A stretch of 64,000 bases of DNA from Burkholderiales bacterium (GCA_026417035.1 JAOAEA010000002.1:1-64000); one strand, 5' to 3'; numbered from the stretch's first letter, positions 8,322 to 17,365 are shown. Translations and numbers: made by a program. Notes: generated from the letters alone by a model not told the origin.

Positions 8322-9131
8322 ATGAACCAGCGCGACTTCACCCCGGCGATGCCCGACGTCCAGGGCTCGGCCGACACGCGGCGGCTCGCCATCGACAAGG
8401 TGGGGGTGAAGTCGATCCGCCACCCGGTGCGCATCGCCGAGCGCGGCGGCGGGGTGCAGCACACGGTCGCGACCTTCAACATGTACGTCGGCCTGCCGCA
8501 CCACTTCAAGGGCACGCACATGTCGCGCTTCGTCGAGATCCTCAACGCGCACGAGCGCGAGATCTCGGTGGAGACGTTCCGGGTGATGCTCGCCGAGATG
8601 GTCGAGCGCCTCGAGGCGGAGTCGGGGACGATCGAGATGACCTTCCCGTACTTCGTGAACAAGGCCGCGCCGGTGTCGGGCGTGCAGAGCCTCATGGACT
8701 ACGAGGTCACCTTCACCGGCGAGATCCGCGGCGGCCACCAGCGCTTCACGATGAAGGTCGTCGTCCCGGTCACGAGCCTCTGCCCGTGCTCGAAGGAGAT
8801 CTCGGCCTACGGTGCTCACAACCAGCGCTCGCACATCACGATCACCGCGCGCACCACCGGCTTCGTCTGGATCGAGGACCTCGTCGACTGCGCCGAGAAG
8901 AACGGTTCCTGCGAGCTCTACGGCCTCCTGAAGCGCCCCGACGAGAAGTACGTCACCGAGCGCGCCTACGACAACCCGAAGTTCGTCGAGGACCTGGTGC
9001 GCGACGTCGCTGCCGCATTGAACCGCGACCAGCGCATCGGCTGGTTCGTGGTCGAGAGCGAGAACTTCGAGTCGATCCACAACCACTCGGCGTACGCGCT
9101 CATCGAGAGCGAGAAGGGGCGGGGCGCCTAG
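8322..9131 (+). CDS. folE2: GTP cyclohydrolase I type 2 (FolE2, formerly YciA/DUF198)
   Basis: The 269-residue enzyme converts GTP to dihydroneopterin triphosphate, the first step toward folate. FolE2 is the metal-flexible alternative to FolE. Seen: [15 protein letters not shown] near the start, [34 protein letters not shown] with its active-site cysteines, NQRSHITI, and [10 protein letters not shown] near the C-terminus. I chose ATG 8322 because AAAGG stands upstream at a usable distance; a GTG at 8307 would add five residues. It lies 141 bases after dxs and may have its own promoter. Folate made here ultimately serves ThyA, encoded at 1.6 kb. Confidence 0.96.
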   Translation: MNQRDFTPAMPDVQGSADTRRLAIDKVGVKSIRHPVRIAERGGGVQHTVATFNMYVGLPHHFKGTHMSRFVEILNAHEREISVETFRVMLAEMVERLEAESGTIEMTFPYFVNKAAPVSGVQSLMDYEVTFTGEIRGGHQRFTMKVVVPVTSLCPCSKEISAYGAHNQRSHITITARTTGFVWIEDLVDCAEKNGSCELYGLLKRPDEKYVTERAYDNPKFVEDLVRDVAAALNRDQRIGWFVVESENFESIHNHSAYALIESEKGRGA

Positions 9132-9139
9132 GGGGCGCC

Positions 9140-9769
9140 GTGCGCCGGCTCCCGCTCGCGCTCGCCGCCGCCGCGTTCCTGTTGGGAGCCGGCGCGCAGG
9201 CCGGGCCGCACGTCATGGTGATGTCGCTCGGCGTGGACCGCGCCGAGCTCCTCGTGAACGGCACCGCGGTGCGGTCGCTGCGCGGCGGCCAGACCTCACC
9301 CGAGGGCGTGACGCTCGTGGAGGCGACGCGCACGGCCGCCGTCGTCGAGGTCGAGGGGCGCCGCTACACGCTGGGCCTCGGCCAGGCGACCGCCGCGACC
9401 GCCGTCCTCAAGGCCGACCGCCAGGGGCACTTCAGCGCCACGGCCTACATCAACGGCGTCGCCGCGCCGGCGGTGGTGGACACCGGCGCCACCGGCGTCG
9501 CGCTCTCGGCCGACACCGCGCGGCGCATCGGCATCGATTACCTGCGCGGGCAGCCGATGAAGGTGGCGACGGCGGGCGGCCAGCGCAGTGGCTGGCGGGT
9601 CAACCTCGCGAGCGTGCGCGTCGGCGAGGTGGCGCTCGCGAACGTGGACGGCGTGGTGCTCGACGTCCCGCCCGGCGACCTGCCGCTGGTGCTCCTCGGG
9701 ATGAGCTTCCTCGGGTATCTCGAGATGCAGCGCGTCGGCGACACGCTGACGCTCACCAAGCGGCGCTGA
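9140..9769 (+). CDS. Periplasmic retropepsin-like aspartic protease with GspC/PilP-like N-terminal domain
   Basis: The likely start is GTG 9140, giving 209 residues and a clean signal peptide (RRLPLALAAAAFLLGAGAQA). Residues 25-85 hold a repeated beta pattern (VNGTAVRSLRGGQ ... VEVEGRRYTLGLGQ). I read this as like the periplasmic homology region of GspC/PilP proteins; this is inference. Residues 95-209 are a clan AA retropepsin-like domain with the catalytic DTGAT at 114-118 and the flap-side LPLVLLGMSFL. It would act as a dimer in the periplasm; substrates are unknown. It follows folE2 by eight bases and faces a paralogue (9821-10465) tail to tail. Confidence 0.8.
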   Translation: MRRLPLALAAAAFLLGAGAQAGPHVMVMSLGVDRAELLVNGTAVRSLRGGQTSPEGVTLVEATRTAAVVEVEGRRYTLGLGQATAATAVLKADRQGHFSATAYINGVAAPAVVDTGATGVALSADTARRIGIDYLRGQPMKVATAGGQRSGWRVNLASVRVGEVALANVDGVVLDVPPGDLPLVLLGMSFLGYLEMQRVGDTLTLTKRR

Positions 9770-9820
9770 CCGCGTGTCGCGCGGCGCCCTGGTCGGGCTG
9801 CGGGTCCGCCGGCGCGCGTT

Positions 9821-10465
9821 TCAGAAGCGCTTGATCAGCACCATCTGCTCCCCCTCCAGGCGGACGTCCGTCCGGTTGAGGAAGCTCATGCCGAGGAGCG
9901 CGACCGGGAGGCCGCCCTCCTGGACGACCGCGTCCACGTTGTTCAGCGTGATCTCGCCCACCTGCACGACGTCGAGCTTCACGCGGTAGGCGGTGGTCGG
10001 GCCGTTCGCGGTCTGGACGATGCCTATCGGCGCGTTGAGGTAGCTCACGCCGATGCGGCGGGCATCCGCCGCCGGCAGCGCGACCAGCGTCGCGCCGGTG
10101 TCCACGAGGAAGCGCACCTGGCCCCCGTTGACCGTGCCGTTGGTCCAGAAGTGCCCCTTGCCGTCGGACTGCAGGACGGTCTTCGCCCCGCCCGGCCCCG
10201 CGGGGCCGGCCGAGAAGCCCTGCCCGATCGCGAGCGTGCGGCGCGCGCCGCCGACGTCGAAGGTCGCGCTCTGGCCATCGACGGCGAGGAGGGTCACCCC
10301 CTCGGCCGTCTTCTGGCCGACCGAGAGCGTACGCGGCGCGGCGCCGCCGATCGACACGACGGCCTTGCCGGGGAACACGCCGACGACGCGCACGTCGGCC
10401 GCGCCTGCGGCGCCCGCGTAGGCCGCGAGCGCCGCCGTTAGAATGAGCTTGCCCAGATCTCGCAT
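9821..10465 (-). CDS. Periplasmic retropepsin-like aspartic protease, paralogue of the facing gene
   Basis: The product is 214 residues from ATG 10465, with a signal peptide (RDLGKLILTAALAAYAGAAGA). The layout matches the gene facing it: an N-terminal beta domain (VRVVGVFPGKAVVSIGG ... VGGARRTLAIGQ), then the retropepsin part with DTGAT at 122-126 and LPVALLGMSFLNRTDV. The N-terminal half resembles the homology region of GspC more clearly than its partner does. Identity between the two appears moderate and spread along the length, so the duplication is old. Its start lies only 16 bases from that of the divergent amidotransferase, leaving no space for a normal promoter between them. Confidence 0.8.
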   Translation of the reverse strand: MRDLGKLILTAALAAYAGAAGAADVRVVGVFPGKAVVSIGGAAPRTLSVGQKTAEGVTLLAVDGQSATFDVGGARRTLAIGQGFSAGPAGPGGAKTVLQSDGKGHFWTNGTVNGGQVRFLVDTGATLVALPAADARRIGVSYLNAPIGIVQTANGPTTAYRVKLDVVQVGEITLNNVDAVVQEGGLPVALLGMSFLNRTDVRLEGEQMVLIKRF

Positions 10466-10481
10466 GGCCGTTCGCATCGAC

Positions 10482-11189
10482 ATGAAACCGGTCGCCATCT
10501 TCCGCCACAGCCGCATCGAGGGTCCAGGGTATTTTTCCTGGTGGCTCGAGACGCGCCGCATCCCCTGGCGACTGGTGCGCATCGACGCGGGGGAAGCCGT
10601 GCCGGCCGACCCGCGCGCGTTCTCGGGGCTCGCGCTGATGGGCGGCCCGATGAGCGTGAACGACCCGCTGCCGTGGGTCGCCGCGGTCCTCGAGCTCGTG
10701 CGACAGGCGGCAGCGGCCGATGTTCCGGTCCTCGGTCACTGCCTGGGCGGGCAGCTCCTCGCCAAGGCGCTCGGCGGCACGGTCGCGGCCAATCCGGTGA
10801 AGGAGATCGGCTGGGGCCGGGTCGCCGTAGCGGACTCGTCCGCGGGCCGCGACTGGTTCGGCGAGACGCGCGAGTTCCTGTCCTTCCATTGGCACGGCGA
10901 GACCTTCTCCCTGCCGGCGGGCGCGGCGCTGCTCGCCTCGAGCCCGCACTGCGCGCACCAGGCGTTCGCCGTCGGGCCGCATCTCGGCCTGCAGTGCCAC
11001 GTGGAGATGACGCCGGGCCTCGTTCGCGCCTGGTGCGCGGCCGGCGCCGAGGAGATCGCGGCGAGCCGCGCGAGCCCCGCCGTGCAGACGCCCGAGGAGA
11101 TGGAGCGCGACCTCGACGCACGCATCGCGCAGCTCCGCGCCGTGGCCGACCGCCTGTATTCGCGCTGGGCGGAGGGGCTGGCGCGCTGA
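10482..11189 (+). CDS. Class I glutamine amidotransferase domain protein (GuaA-like GATase)
   Basis: From ATG 10482 the protein has 235 residues; another in-frame ATG at 10464 overlaps the start of the divergent gene. It is a lone GATase-1 fold: nucleophile elbow GHCLGGQLLAKALGG with the catalytic cysteine near residue 88, then LQCHVEMT with the catalytic histidine near 175. GLALMGGPMSVND is the oxyanion region. Such proteins release ammonia from glutamine or act as gamma-glutamyl hydrolases. No synthetase domain is attached, so the partner and substrate are unknown. It ends 13 bases from the convergent rhomboid gene. Confidence 0.88.
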   Translation: MKPVAIFRHSRIEGPGYFSWWLETRRIPWRLVRIDAGEAVPADPRAFSGLALMGGPMSVNDPLPWVAAVLELVRQAAAADVPVLGHCLGGQLLAKALGGTVAANPVKEIGWGRVAVADSSAGRDWFGETREFLSFHWHGETFSLPAGAALLASSPHCAHQAFAVGPHLGLQCHVEMTPGLVRAWCAAGAEEIAASRASPAVQTPEEMERDLDARIAQLRAVADRLYSRWAEGLAR

Positions 11190-11202
11190 GAGCGCGCCGC
11201 GC

Positions 11203-12747
11203 TCAACGCTGCGGCGGCGGGCCGTTCGCGTCGCTGCCGGCCGGCTGCGACCGCTCGCCTGCGGCGCCGGGGCGCCGCGCGTCCTGCGCCGCGCGCGCCT
11301 TGCGCACGAGGGCATTCGCTTCCGCCATCTTGCGCTCGGCCGACTTCATGAGCAAAGGATTGCCCTCGCGGACCGAGCTCGCGGCGAGCCTGAGCGCATC
11401 CCGGCGCAGCTCGAGCGCGGTGACGACCGTGTCGCGCGCCTGCGCCATGCCGGAGGGCGAGCCCGGGTCGAGCGGCAGGGCGCGGAAGCGCGCGACCTCC
11501 TCGTCGTGCAGGGCGGCGTCGGCTTCGATCGCGCGCGCGAGCGCCTCGCGCGAGATCTCGCCGAGACGGTAGCGCCCGAAGGCGCCGCGCGCGGTCTCGC
11601 CCGAGGCTTCCGTCCGCCGCGCCTCGAGCGCCGCGTGCTCGAGCGCCGCCCGGAACTCGAGCTCGGCCCGGTACGCCGGACCGGTGTCGCGGACGAACTG
11701 GACGAGGATCACGGAGGCTGCGGCCAATGCGATCGCCGCGGCCCCCGCGCTCGCCGGCGACCAGCGCGGCCGGTCCTCGGCGAGCGGCAGCGCCAGCATG
11801 AACCCGAGGCCGAGGCCCGTGGCGAGCCCGCCGAGGTGGGCGGCGTTGTCGATGTTGGTGCCGAGGAACCCGTAGGCGAGCGAGTACGCGACGAAGACGA
11901 CGGCGGCGCGGAAGTGGAACCGCATCACCGCCGGCGGCAGGCCGTTGCGGCGGTCGGTCACGTAGGCGATCAGCGCGCCGAGCACGCCGAAGATCGCGCC
12001 CGAGGCGCCGGCGCTGTTGACCCAGGGATTCCACGCGACGCTCGCCAGCGCGCCCGCGATGCCGCTCGCCGCGTAGATGAAGAGGAAGTGGACGCTGCCG
12101 TAGAGCCGCTCGACGAGCCGGCCGGCGTCCCACAGGGCGAGCATGTTGACCGCGAGGTGCACCACGCCGAAGTGGATGAAGGCCGAGCTCGCGAGCCGCC
12201 ACCATTCGCCGCCGGTCGTGAGCGGCCCGAAGTTCGCGCCCCACCGGATCGCGATGTCGGCGTGCGGCGTCACGAACCCGCCTCCGGCGAGCGCGAGGGC
12301 GAGGAACGCCGCGAGGTTCGCCGCGATGAGCACCGGCGTCACCGGCGCGTGCGGGTGGGCGAGCAGGATGCGCGCGTCGAAGTCGACCGCGCCGGGGACC
12401 CCGGCGTCGCGCGGCACGCGCGCCGCGTCGAGGCGGGTGACGAACGCCCGGGCCGCAGCCGCATCGGCGAACCGCGCGATGACGATGCGCCGGGAGAGGC
12501 GCGTGCGCCCCGGCTGCACGACCATCCGCACCGCCTCGCCGTCGAGCTGCGCCCCCTCGATCGCGGCGAACGGCAGCGCGAGCGTGTCGCGCTCCCAGCG
12601 GAAGAAGCGCCGCCGTCGGCCGGCGATGGCGATCCCGTCGCGGTCGATCGCGATCGCGCCGGGGCCCCGGAAGCCGAGCTGGTTCCGCTGCAGGGACAGG
12701 AAGGCGTCGAACGCGACGTCGTAGCACGCCGCGGCGGCGGAGGTCAT
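11203..12747 (-). CDS. Rhomboid family intramembrane serine protease with extra N- and C-terminal regions
   Basis: This 514-residue protein has three parts. Residues 1-135 are soluble and PH-like or unknown (FRGPGAIAIDRDGIAIAGRRRRFF). The middle, about 145-335, is a rhomboid core: WWRLASSAFIHFGVVHLAVNMLALW (the HxxxN helix), SAGASGAIFGVLGALI with the catalytic serine, and IDNAAHLGGLATGLGLGF with the catalytic histidine. The last 170 residues are helical and charged. Both catalytic residues are present, so it should cleave transmembrane substrates in the inner membrane. It lies 26 bases downstream of yajQ on the same strand. Physiological substrates cannot be inferred. Confidence 0.88.
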   Translation of the reverse strand: MTSAAAACYDVAFDAFLSLQRNQLGFRGPGAIAIDRDGIAIAGRRRRFFRWERDTLALPFAAIEGAQLDGEAVRMVVQPGRTRLSRRIVIARFADAAAARAFVTRLDAARVPRDAGVPGAVDFDARILLAHPHAPVTPVLIAANLAAFLALALAGGGFVTPHADIAIRWGANFGPLTTGGEWWRLASSAFIHFGVVHLAVNMLALWDAGRLVERLYGSVHFLFIYAASGIAGALASVAWNPWVNSAGASGAIFGVLGALIAYVTDRRNGLPPAVMRFHFRAAVVFVAYSLAYGFLGTNIDNAAHLGGLATGLGLGFMLALPLAEDRPRWSPASAGAAAIALAAASVILVQFVRDTGPAYRAELEFRAALEHAALEARRTEASGETARGAFGRYRLGEISREALARAIEADAALHDEEVARFRALPLDPGSPSGMAQARDTVVTALELRRDALRLAASSVREGNPLLMKSAERKMAEANALVRKARAAQDARRPGAAGERSQPAGSDANGPPPQR

Positions 12748-12773
12748 CGGCGCGGGCCCCGGGCGGCGGCGCC

Positions 12774-13259
12774 CTAGTCGCGGAAGTTGCCGAACTGCAG
12801 CGGAATCTCGGTGATGGACTTGCGCACGAGGGCGATGGCGGCCTGCAGGTCGTCCTTCTTCGCGCCCGAGACGCGGACCGACTCGCCCTGGATCGACGCC
12901 TGCACCTTGAGCTTCGCGTCCTTGATGGTCTTCACGATCTTCTTCGCGGTCTCGGCTTCGATGCCGTGACGCACCGCGACCGCCTGCTTCACCTTGTTGC
13001 CCGAGATCTTGTCGACCGCCTGCGGCGCGAGCGCGCGCACGTCGACGCCGCGCTTGGCGAGCTTCCCGGTGAGGACGTCGGTCACCTGCTTCAGTTTGAA
13101 GTCGTCGTCGGCGTAGAGCGTGAGGGCGAGGTCCGCCAGCTCGATGCGTGCATCCGAGCCCTTGAAGTCGAAGCGCGTGGCGATCTCCTTGTTCGCCTGG
13201 TCGACGGCGTTGCGGAGCTCGACCTTGTTGACTTCGGAGGTGATGTCGAAGGAGGGCAT
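12774..13259 (-). CDS. yajQ: YajQ family nucleotide-binding protein
   Basis: The 161-residue protein has the standard YajQ start ([20 protein letters not shown]), the [11 protein letters not shown] core and [18 protein letters not shown] before the end. Members bind nucleotides; in Xanthomonas a YajQ protein is a cyclic di-GMP effector that binds DNA with a regulator. The fold is a double ferredoxin-like repeat. It lies between the Bmp-like lipoprotein (65 bases upstream) and the rhomboid (26 bases downstream). The window also encodes a GGDEF/EAL protein and a PilZ-like protein, so cyclic di-GMP signalling is likely in this organism. Confidence 0.95.
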   Translation of the reverse strand: MPSFDITSEVNKVELRNAVDQANKEIATRFDFKGSDARIELADLALTLYADDDFKLKQVTDVLTGKLAKRGVDVRALAPQAVDKISGNKVKQAVAVRHGIEAETAKKIVKTIKDAKLKVQASIQGESVRVSGAKKDDLQAAIALVRKSITEIPLQFGNFRD

Positions 13260-13324
13260 GGCGGTGCGCGCCGGCTCGCGGGAAGCCGCGGATTATATCG
13301 GATGCGTCCGCGGCCCCCGCCGGC

Positions 13325-14326
13325 TCATCCCGGCGTGAACTCCGGGCCGGCGTAGCGCTCGGGGATGGGGATGCGTCCGGCCACGAGCTGCGCGCCGAGC
13401 TCGTCGGTGCGCGCGCGCACCGTCTCGGGGACGTCGGGCGCGAGCGCGAGCCGCACCGCCGCGGGGACCCTGAGCCCGAAGCGCCGCACGAGGTCGCCGA
13501 CGAAGACGTTGTCGTGGATGTCGCGCGCGGCGGCGAGCACCGCGTGGCCGCCGTCCGCGATGGCCGCCGCGACGAAGGACTCGGGCGCCCGGGCCGTCCA
13601 GTCGGCGACCGCACCGACGAGCCGAAGCCCCCGGGGTCGCGCGACGTCCGCCGCGCCGGCGCGCACCGCGTCGGGCATCGCGAACGCGATGTCCGCGCCC
13701 TGATCGGCGAGCGCCGCCACGAAGGCAGGAACGCGCTCGGGCGTGCCGGTGAAGCCGGTGAGGAGCCTCGCCTTCGGGTCGGTCGCCTGCACCCCGGCGG
13801 CGAAGGCCGCGCGCGCCGCGGCTGAATACGCGTCGCGCGCGACGCCGACGTGACCGACGGTGCCCGAGCGCGTGAGCAGCGCCGCGGCGGCGCCCGCGAG
13901 CCAGGCCGACTGCGGTTGCTCCACCACGTAGGCCGCGAGGTTGGGCCGCAGCAGCGTGCCCTGCAGCACGGCGAAGCGCTGCTCGGGGAATTCCCACGCC
14001 GCGCGCTGCGTCGCCTCGCTGGTTTCGGCGCCGACGACGATCACGAGGGCGGGCTTCGCGGCGGCGAGCTCGCGCACCGCGGCGAGGAGCCGCTCCCGCT
14101 CGAGCCCAACGCGCTCGAGATGGCGGATCTCCACGCCGAACGTCGCGGGGATCCGCTCGAGGCCGCGCAAGGCCGATTCGGCGAAGCCGCCGTCCTCCGC
14201 CGCACCGGGGAACACCGCCGCGATCGGCCGCCGCTCCGGCGGCACCGTGAACAGCCCCTCGAGGCGGGCGCAGCCCGCGAGCGCCGTGGCCCCTGCTGCT
14301 GCCGCGAGGAGCTCGCGGCGCTTCAA
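13325..14326 (-). CDS. Bmp-family (PnrA-like) substrate-binding lipoprotein
   Basis: I place the start at TTG 14326, with GGAG seven bases upstream; this gives 333 residues beginning KRRELLAAAAGATALAGC, a signal with RR and a lipobox ending at Cys19. The mature part has a type I periplasmic binding fold like the BMP/PnrA nucleoside receptors (PIAAVFPGAAEDGGFAESALRGL, VIVVGAETSEATQRAAWEFPEQRFAVLQG). Such lipoproteins deliver ligands to ABC transporters. No permease or ATPase gene is nearby, so it is an orphan here and its ligand is unknown. It heads the minus-strand run with yajQ and the rhomboid. Confidence 0.8.
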   Translation of the reverse strand: MKRRELLAAAAGATALAGCARLEGLFTVPPERRPIAAVFPGAAEDGGFAESALRGLERIPATFGVEIRHLERVGLERERLLAAVRELAAAKPALVIVVGAETSEATQRAAWEFPEQRFAVLQGTLLRPNLAAYVVEQPQSAWLAGAAAALLTRSGTVGHVGVARDAYSAAARAAFAAGVQATDPKARLLTGFTGTPERVPAFVAALADQGADIAFAMPDAVRAGAADVARPRGLRLVGAVADWTARAPESFVAAAIADGGHAVLAAARDIHDNVFVGDLVRRFGLRVPAAVRLALAPDVPETVRARTDELGAQLVAGRIPIPERYAGPEFTPG

Positions 14327-14676
14327 CGCGGCGCTCCACGTCCGGCCGAAGGCGCCCGCGACGGCGCGCGCATGGGAGCACCCGCGGGCCGGGCGGCGCC
14401 AGTCGTGACGCCGCCGCGCGTGACGCCCGCTGCCGGGCATCGCGCGCGCTCGGCACGCACGCCACCCGCCGGCCCGCTCTTCGAGCGGCCGGTTCCCCGC
14501 GTCGCAGTCCTGTCCACCGTGCAGTCCCTGTGTCTTTCGCGGCCGCCGCCCGAGTGGGCCGGCGGCGCGAGCGCGACGATACACGCAAAACCGGCCCGCG
14601 CGCGACCGGCCTCGCGGGCCGCGGGCACGCGAACGCGCTTCGGCGCGCGCCTTCCGCGGGATGCAGCCGCGCCTTC
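14327..14676. other. Divergent intergenic region without a recognisable gene
   Basis: This is about 350 bases between the lipoprotein start and the promoter of the FAH-family gene. Open frames exist on both strands, but their composition is that of non-coding GC-rich DNA. I see no hairpin with a U-run and no known RNA motif. Confidence 0.5.
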
Positions 14677-14705
14677 TTGCCATCGCCTCCGGCAGCACGT
14701 AGGAT
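14677..14705 (+). promoter_or_regulatory. Sigma-70 promoter of the FAH-family gene
   Basis: TTGCCA (14677-14682) and TAGGAT (14700-14705) are separated by exactly 17 bases, five and four of six to consensus. The start would be near 14712, leaving a leader of about 110 bases before GTG 14824. Confidence 0.6.
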
Positions 14706-14823
14706 GCGCGGCCCTCGCGCGCCGGCCCGCCGGGACCGCCGACCGGCAACGGCGGCGGTTCGTCCGATGCGGCCGGATCGCCCCCGCGCGCGTGGCGGGC
14801 ATTCGGACGAAAGGGGAAACGAC

Positions 14824-15591
14824 GTGAAGTGGCTGCGATTCGAACGAGGGGGTGCGACCGGCTTCGGGACGCTCGAGGGCGACGACACGGTCGCGGTGCA
14901 CGCCGGCGACATGTTCGCGGGGGCGAGGGCGACGGGCGAGCGGCTGCCGCTCGCGGAAGTGCGCCTGCTCGCGCCGTGCGTGCCGACGAAGATGGTGGCG
15001 CTGTGGAACAACTTCCACGCGCTCGCGGCGAAGCTCGGCAACCCCGTGCCGCCGGAGCCGCTGTATTTCCTCAAGGCGAACAACGCGTTCGCCGCGCCCG
15101 GCGGCGTGATCCGCCGGCCGGCGCACTACGACGGGAAGGTCGTCTTCGAGGGCGAGCTGGGCGTCGTGATCGGCCGGCGGACGAGCGGCGTGTCGGAGGA
15201 CGAGGCGCGGGCGGCGATCTTCGGCTACACCGTGGTGAACGACGTGACGGCGGTGGACATCCTCAAGAAGGATCCGACCTTCGACCAGTGGACGCGGGCC
15301 AAGAGCTTCGACACCTTCGGGCCGTTCGGGCCGGTGATCGCGACCGGCATCGACCCGCTCGCGGCGCGCGTGAAGGTGGTGCTGAACGGCGACGAGCGGC
15401 AGAACTACCCGCTCGCCGACATGGTGTTCGCGCCGGCGAAGCTCGTCGCGCTCGTCTCGCGCGACATGACCCTCGAGCCGGGCGACGTCATCGCCTGCGG
15501 CACCTCGGTGGGAGTGGGCTCGATGAAGCCGGGCTCGACGGTGAGCGTGACGATCGACGGGATCGGGACGCTCGCGAACCGCTACGAGTAG
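14824..15591 (+). CDS. Fumarylacetoacetate hydrolase family protein
   Basis: The start is GTG 14824, with GGGGA a few bases upstream; the product has 255 residues. It is the C-terminal catalytic fold of the FAH family: YFLKANNAFAAPGGVIRRP, then the metal ligands in FEGELGVVIGR and the conserved VVNDVTAVDILKKDPTFDQWTRAKSFDTFGPFGP block, ending with CGTSVGVG and KPGSTVSVTIDGIG. Members include 5-carboxymethyl-2-hydroxymuconate isomerases/decarboxylases and acylpyruvases such as FAHD1. The short N-domain argues against true fumarylacetoacetase. It converges on the TPP decarboxylase; a link to aromatic amino acid catabolism is possible but only inferred. Confidence 0.88.
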   Translation: MKWLRFERGGATGFGTLEGDDTVAVHAGDMFAGARATGERLPLAEVRLLAPCVPTKMVALWNNFHALAAKLGNPVPPEPLYFLKANNAFAAPGGVIRRPAHYDGKVVFEGELGVVIGRRTSGVSEDEARAAIFGYTVVNDVTAVDILKKDPTFDQWTRAKSFDTFGPFGPVIATGIDPLAARVKVVLNGDERQNYPLADMVFAPAKLVALVSRDMTLEPGDVIACGTSVGVGSMKPGSTVSVTIDGIGTLANRYE

Positions 15592-15742
15592 CGAGGGAAC
15601 CGCGGCGGCGCCGAGGGCGCGAAGCCGCGCACGCTCAAGGCCATCGGAGCTCCGGCGACAACGCGCGCCGCGTGGGTTGCGGCGAGGCCGGCGGGGACCT
15701 TTGGCGTCCCTTGGCGCCCTGCGCGTTCTTGCGGTTCGCCTC

Positions 15743-17365
15743 TCAGCTCCCCTTCGCCGACAGCCGCTTCACGCCATCCACGAAGCGCGCGAGCGTCCGC
15801 GACAGCGCGCCGCGCGGGATCATCGCCTCGACGAGCTGGAAGCGCCCGCGCGTCGCCGCCGCGCGCTCGAGCGCCGCGGCGAGCTCGCCGCGCGTGCGCG
15901 CCCGCACGCCGTCGCCGCCGAGTGCGCGCGCGACCGCCGCGAAGTCCCACTCGCCGAGGTCGTTGAAGGCCGATTCGGGCTGGAACGCGCGCAGCATCTC
16001 CCAGCTCGCGTTGTTGAAGACGACGACGATCGGGTCCCAGCCGTAGCGGCGCGCGTTGCCGAGCTCGAGGCCGGTCATCTGGAACGCGCCGTCGCCCACG
16101 AGCACCAGCGAGCGCTTGCCGGTGGCCGCCTGCAGGCCGAGGCCCGCCGGGACGCCGTAGCCCATCGTGGCGTAGTAGCCCGGCGCGGTGAGCTCGGTGT
16201 GGTCCACGTCCATCGCGGTGAAGAGGCAGTCGCCGACGTCGGCGGCGATCGGCATGCGTCCGTGCTTGGCCATCAGGTCGTTCACCGCCGCGGCGATGTC
16301 GGTGGGCCGGATCGGCGCGTCGTCGGCGGCGAGCCCGCGCGGATACGCCGCCGGCGCGGGCGGTGCGAAGGCGCGCGGCGCGGCGCGCGCGAGCAGCGCG
16401 TCCACCAGCGCCCCGAGCGGGACCTCGGGGTAGACGTGGTGGCCGAGCGCCACGCGGCCGTCGAGCGCCTGGATCGTCGCCCGGAAGTCGATGCGCCGCG
16501 CCGACACGCCGAAGTTCGTGTCGGAGACGATCACGCCGAGGAGGAGCAGCGCGTCGGAACCCTCGACGAGCTCCGTGACCTCGGGCGCGCCGGCGACGCC
16601 GAGGTAGGTGCCGACGAGCGGCGCGTCGGCGTGCGCGAGGAGCCCGCGGCCGAGCATGCTCGTCACCACCGGCAGGCCGAGCCGGCGGGCGAGCCGCGCG
16701 ACCTTGTCCTCGAGCCCGAAGCGCCGCACCTCGACGCCGACCATCATGACCGGCGACCGCGCGCGCCCGAGGCGCTCCAGGATCTCCGCCGCGGCGGCCT
16801 CGACCTGTTCGGCATCGACGGCCGGCGGGGCGAGCGGCACGACCGGCGCCGCCGCCACGGCGACCATGTCGCGCGGCACCTCGATGTACACCGGCCGCGA
16901 TTCGCGCCGGCAGCGTGCGAGCACCCGGGCGATGTCGGCCGGCGCCCGCGCCGCGTCGTCGAGGCGCGTTTGGTCGCAGGTGATGTGCCGGTAGATCTCG
17001 AACTGCGAGTCGATGGTCTTCGCCTGGTGGTGCAGGAGCAGCCCGGTCGCGGCTTCGCCCTTGCCCGGCGCCCCGGAGATCACGACGAGAGGCGATTTCT
17101 CGGCATAGGCGGCGGCCACGGGATTGGTCATGTTGAGCGCGCCCGCACCGTAAGTGACCGCGGCGACGCCGAGGCTCGAGTGGATCCGCGCGGCCGCGTC
17201 GGCCGCGAAGCCGACCGCGGGCTCGTGCGAGAGCGTATAGAGCGGCAGGATCCGCGAGCGCTCGATCTCCCGGAAGAAAGGCAGGGCGAAGTCCCCGGGG
17301 ATGCCGAAGATCTCGCGCGCGCCGTGGTCGCGCAGCGCGGCGAGGAGGGTCTGGGCGAGGTTCAT
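15743..17365 (-). CDS. ipdC: Thiamine-diphosphate phenylpyruvate/indolepyruvate decarboxylase (Azospirillum type)
   Basis: The protein has 540 residues with the three domains of TPP decarboxylases: PYR (1-165, TLSHEPAVGFAADAAARIHS with the catalytic glutamate-type region), a central domain (about 190-330), and PP (about 355-530). The last carries the TPP motif GDGAFQMTGLELGNARRYGWDPIVVVFNN. The start GIPGDFALPFF and LLHHQAKTIDSQFEIYRHIT strongly resemble Azospirillum IpdC/PPDC, which decarboxylates phenylpyruvate and indolepyruvate on the route to phenylacetate and indole-acetate. Substrate preference cannot be fixed by eye. It lies 65 bases downstream of the phosphoesterase gene, last in the arg run. 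Confidence 0.85.
   Translation of the reverse strand: MNLAQTLLAALRDHGAREIFGIPGDFALPFFREIERSRILPLYTLSHEPAVGFAADAAARIHSSLGVAAVTYGAGALNMTNPVAAAYAEKSPLVVISGAPGKGEAATGLLLHHQAKTIDSQFEIYRHITCDQTRLDDAARAPADIARVLARCRRESRPVYIEVPRDMVAVAAAPVVPLAPPAVDAEQVEAAAAEILERLGRARSPVMMVGVEVRRFGLEDKVARLARRLGLPVVTSMLGRGLLAHADAPLVGTYLGVAGAPEVTELVEGSDALLLLGVIVSDTNFGVSARRIDFRATIQALDGRVALGHHVYPEVPLGALVDALLARAAPRAFAPPAPAAYPRGLAADDAPIRPTDIAAAVNDLMAKHGRMPIAADVGDCLFTAMDVDHTELTAPGYYATMGYGVPAGLGLQAATGKRSLVLVGDGAFQMTGLELGNARRYGWDPIVVVFNNASWEMLRAFQPESAFNDLGEWDFAAVARALGGDGVRARTRGELAAALERAAATRGRFQLVEAMIPRGALSRTLARFVDGVKRLSAKGS

Noticed and set aside
5052-9086. A 1344-codon open frame on the minus strand.
   Set aside because: It lies antisense to xseB, ispA, dxs and folE2, and its translation is a low-complexity run rich in Arg, Val, His and Asp. 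This is the usual mirror of GC-rich codon use.
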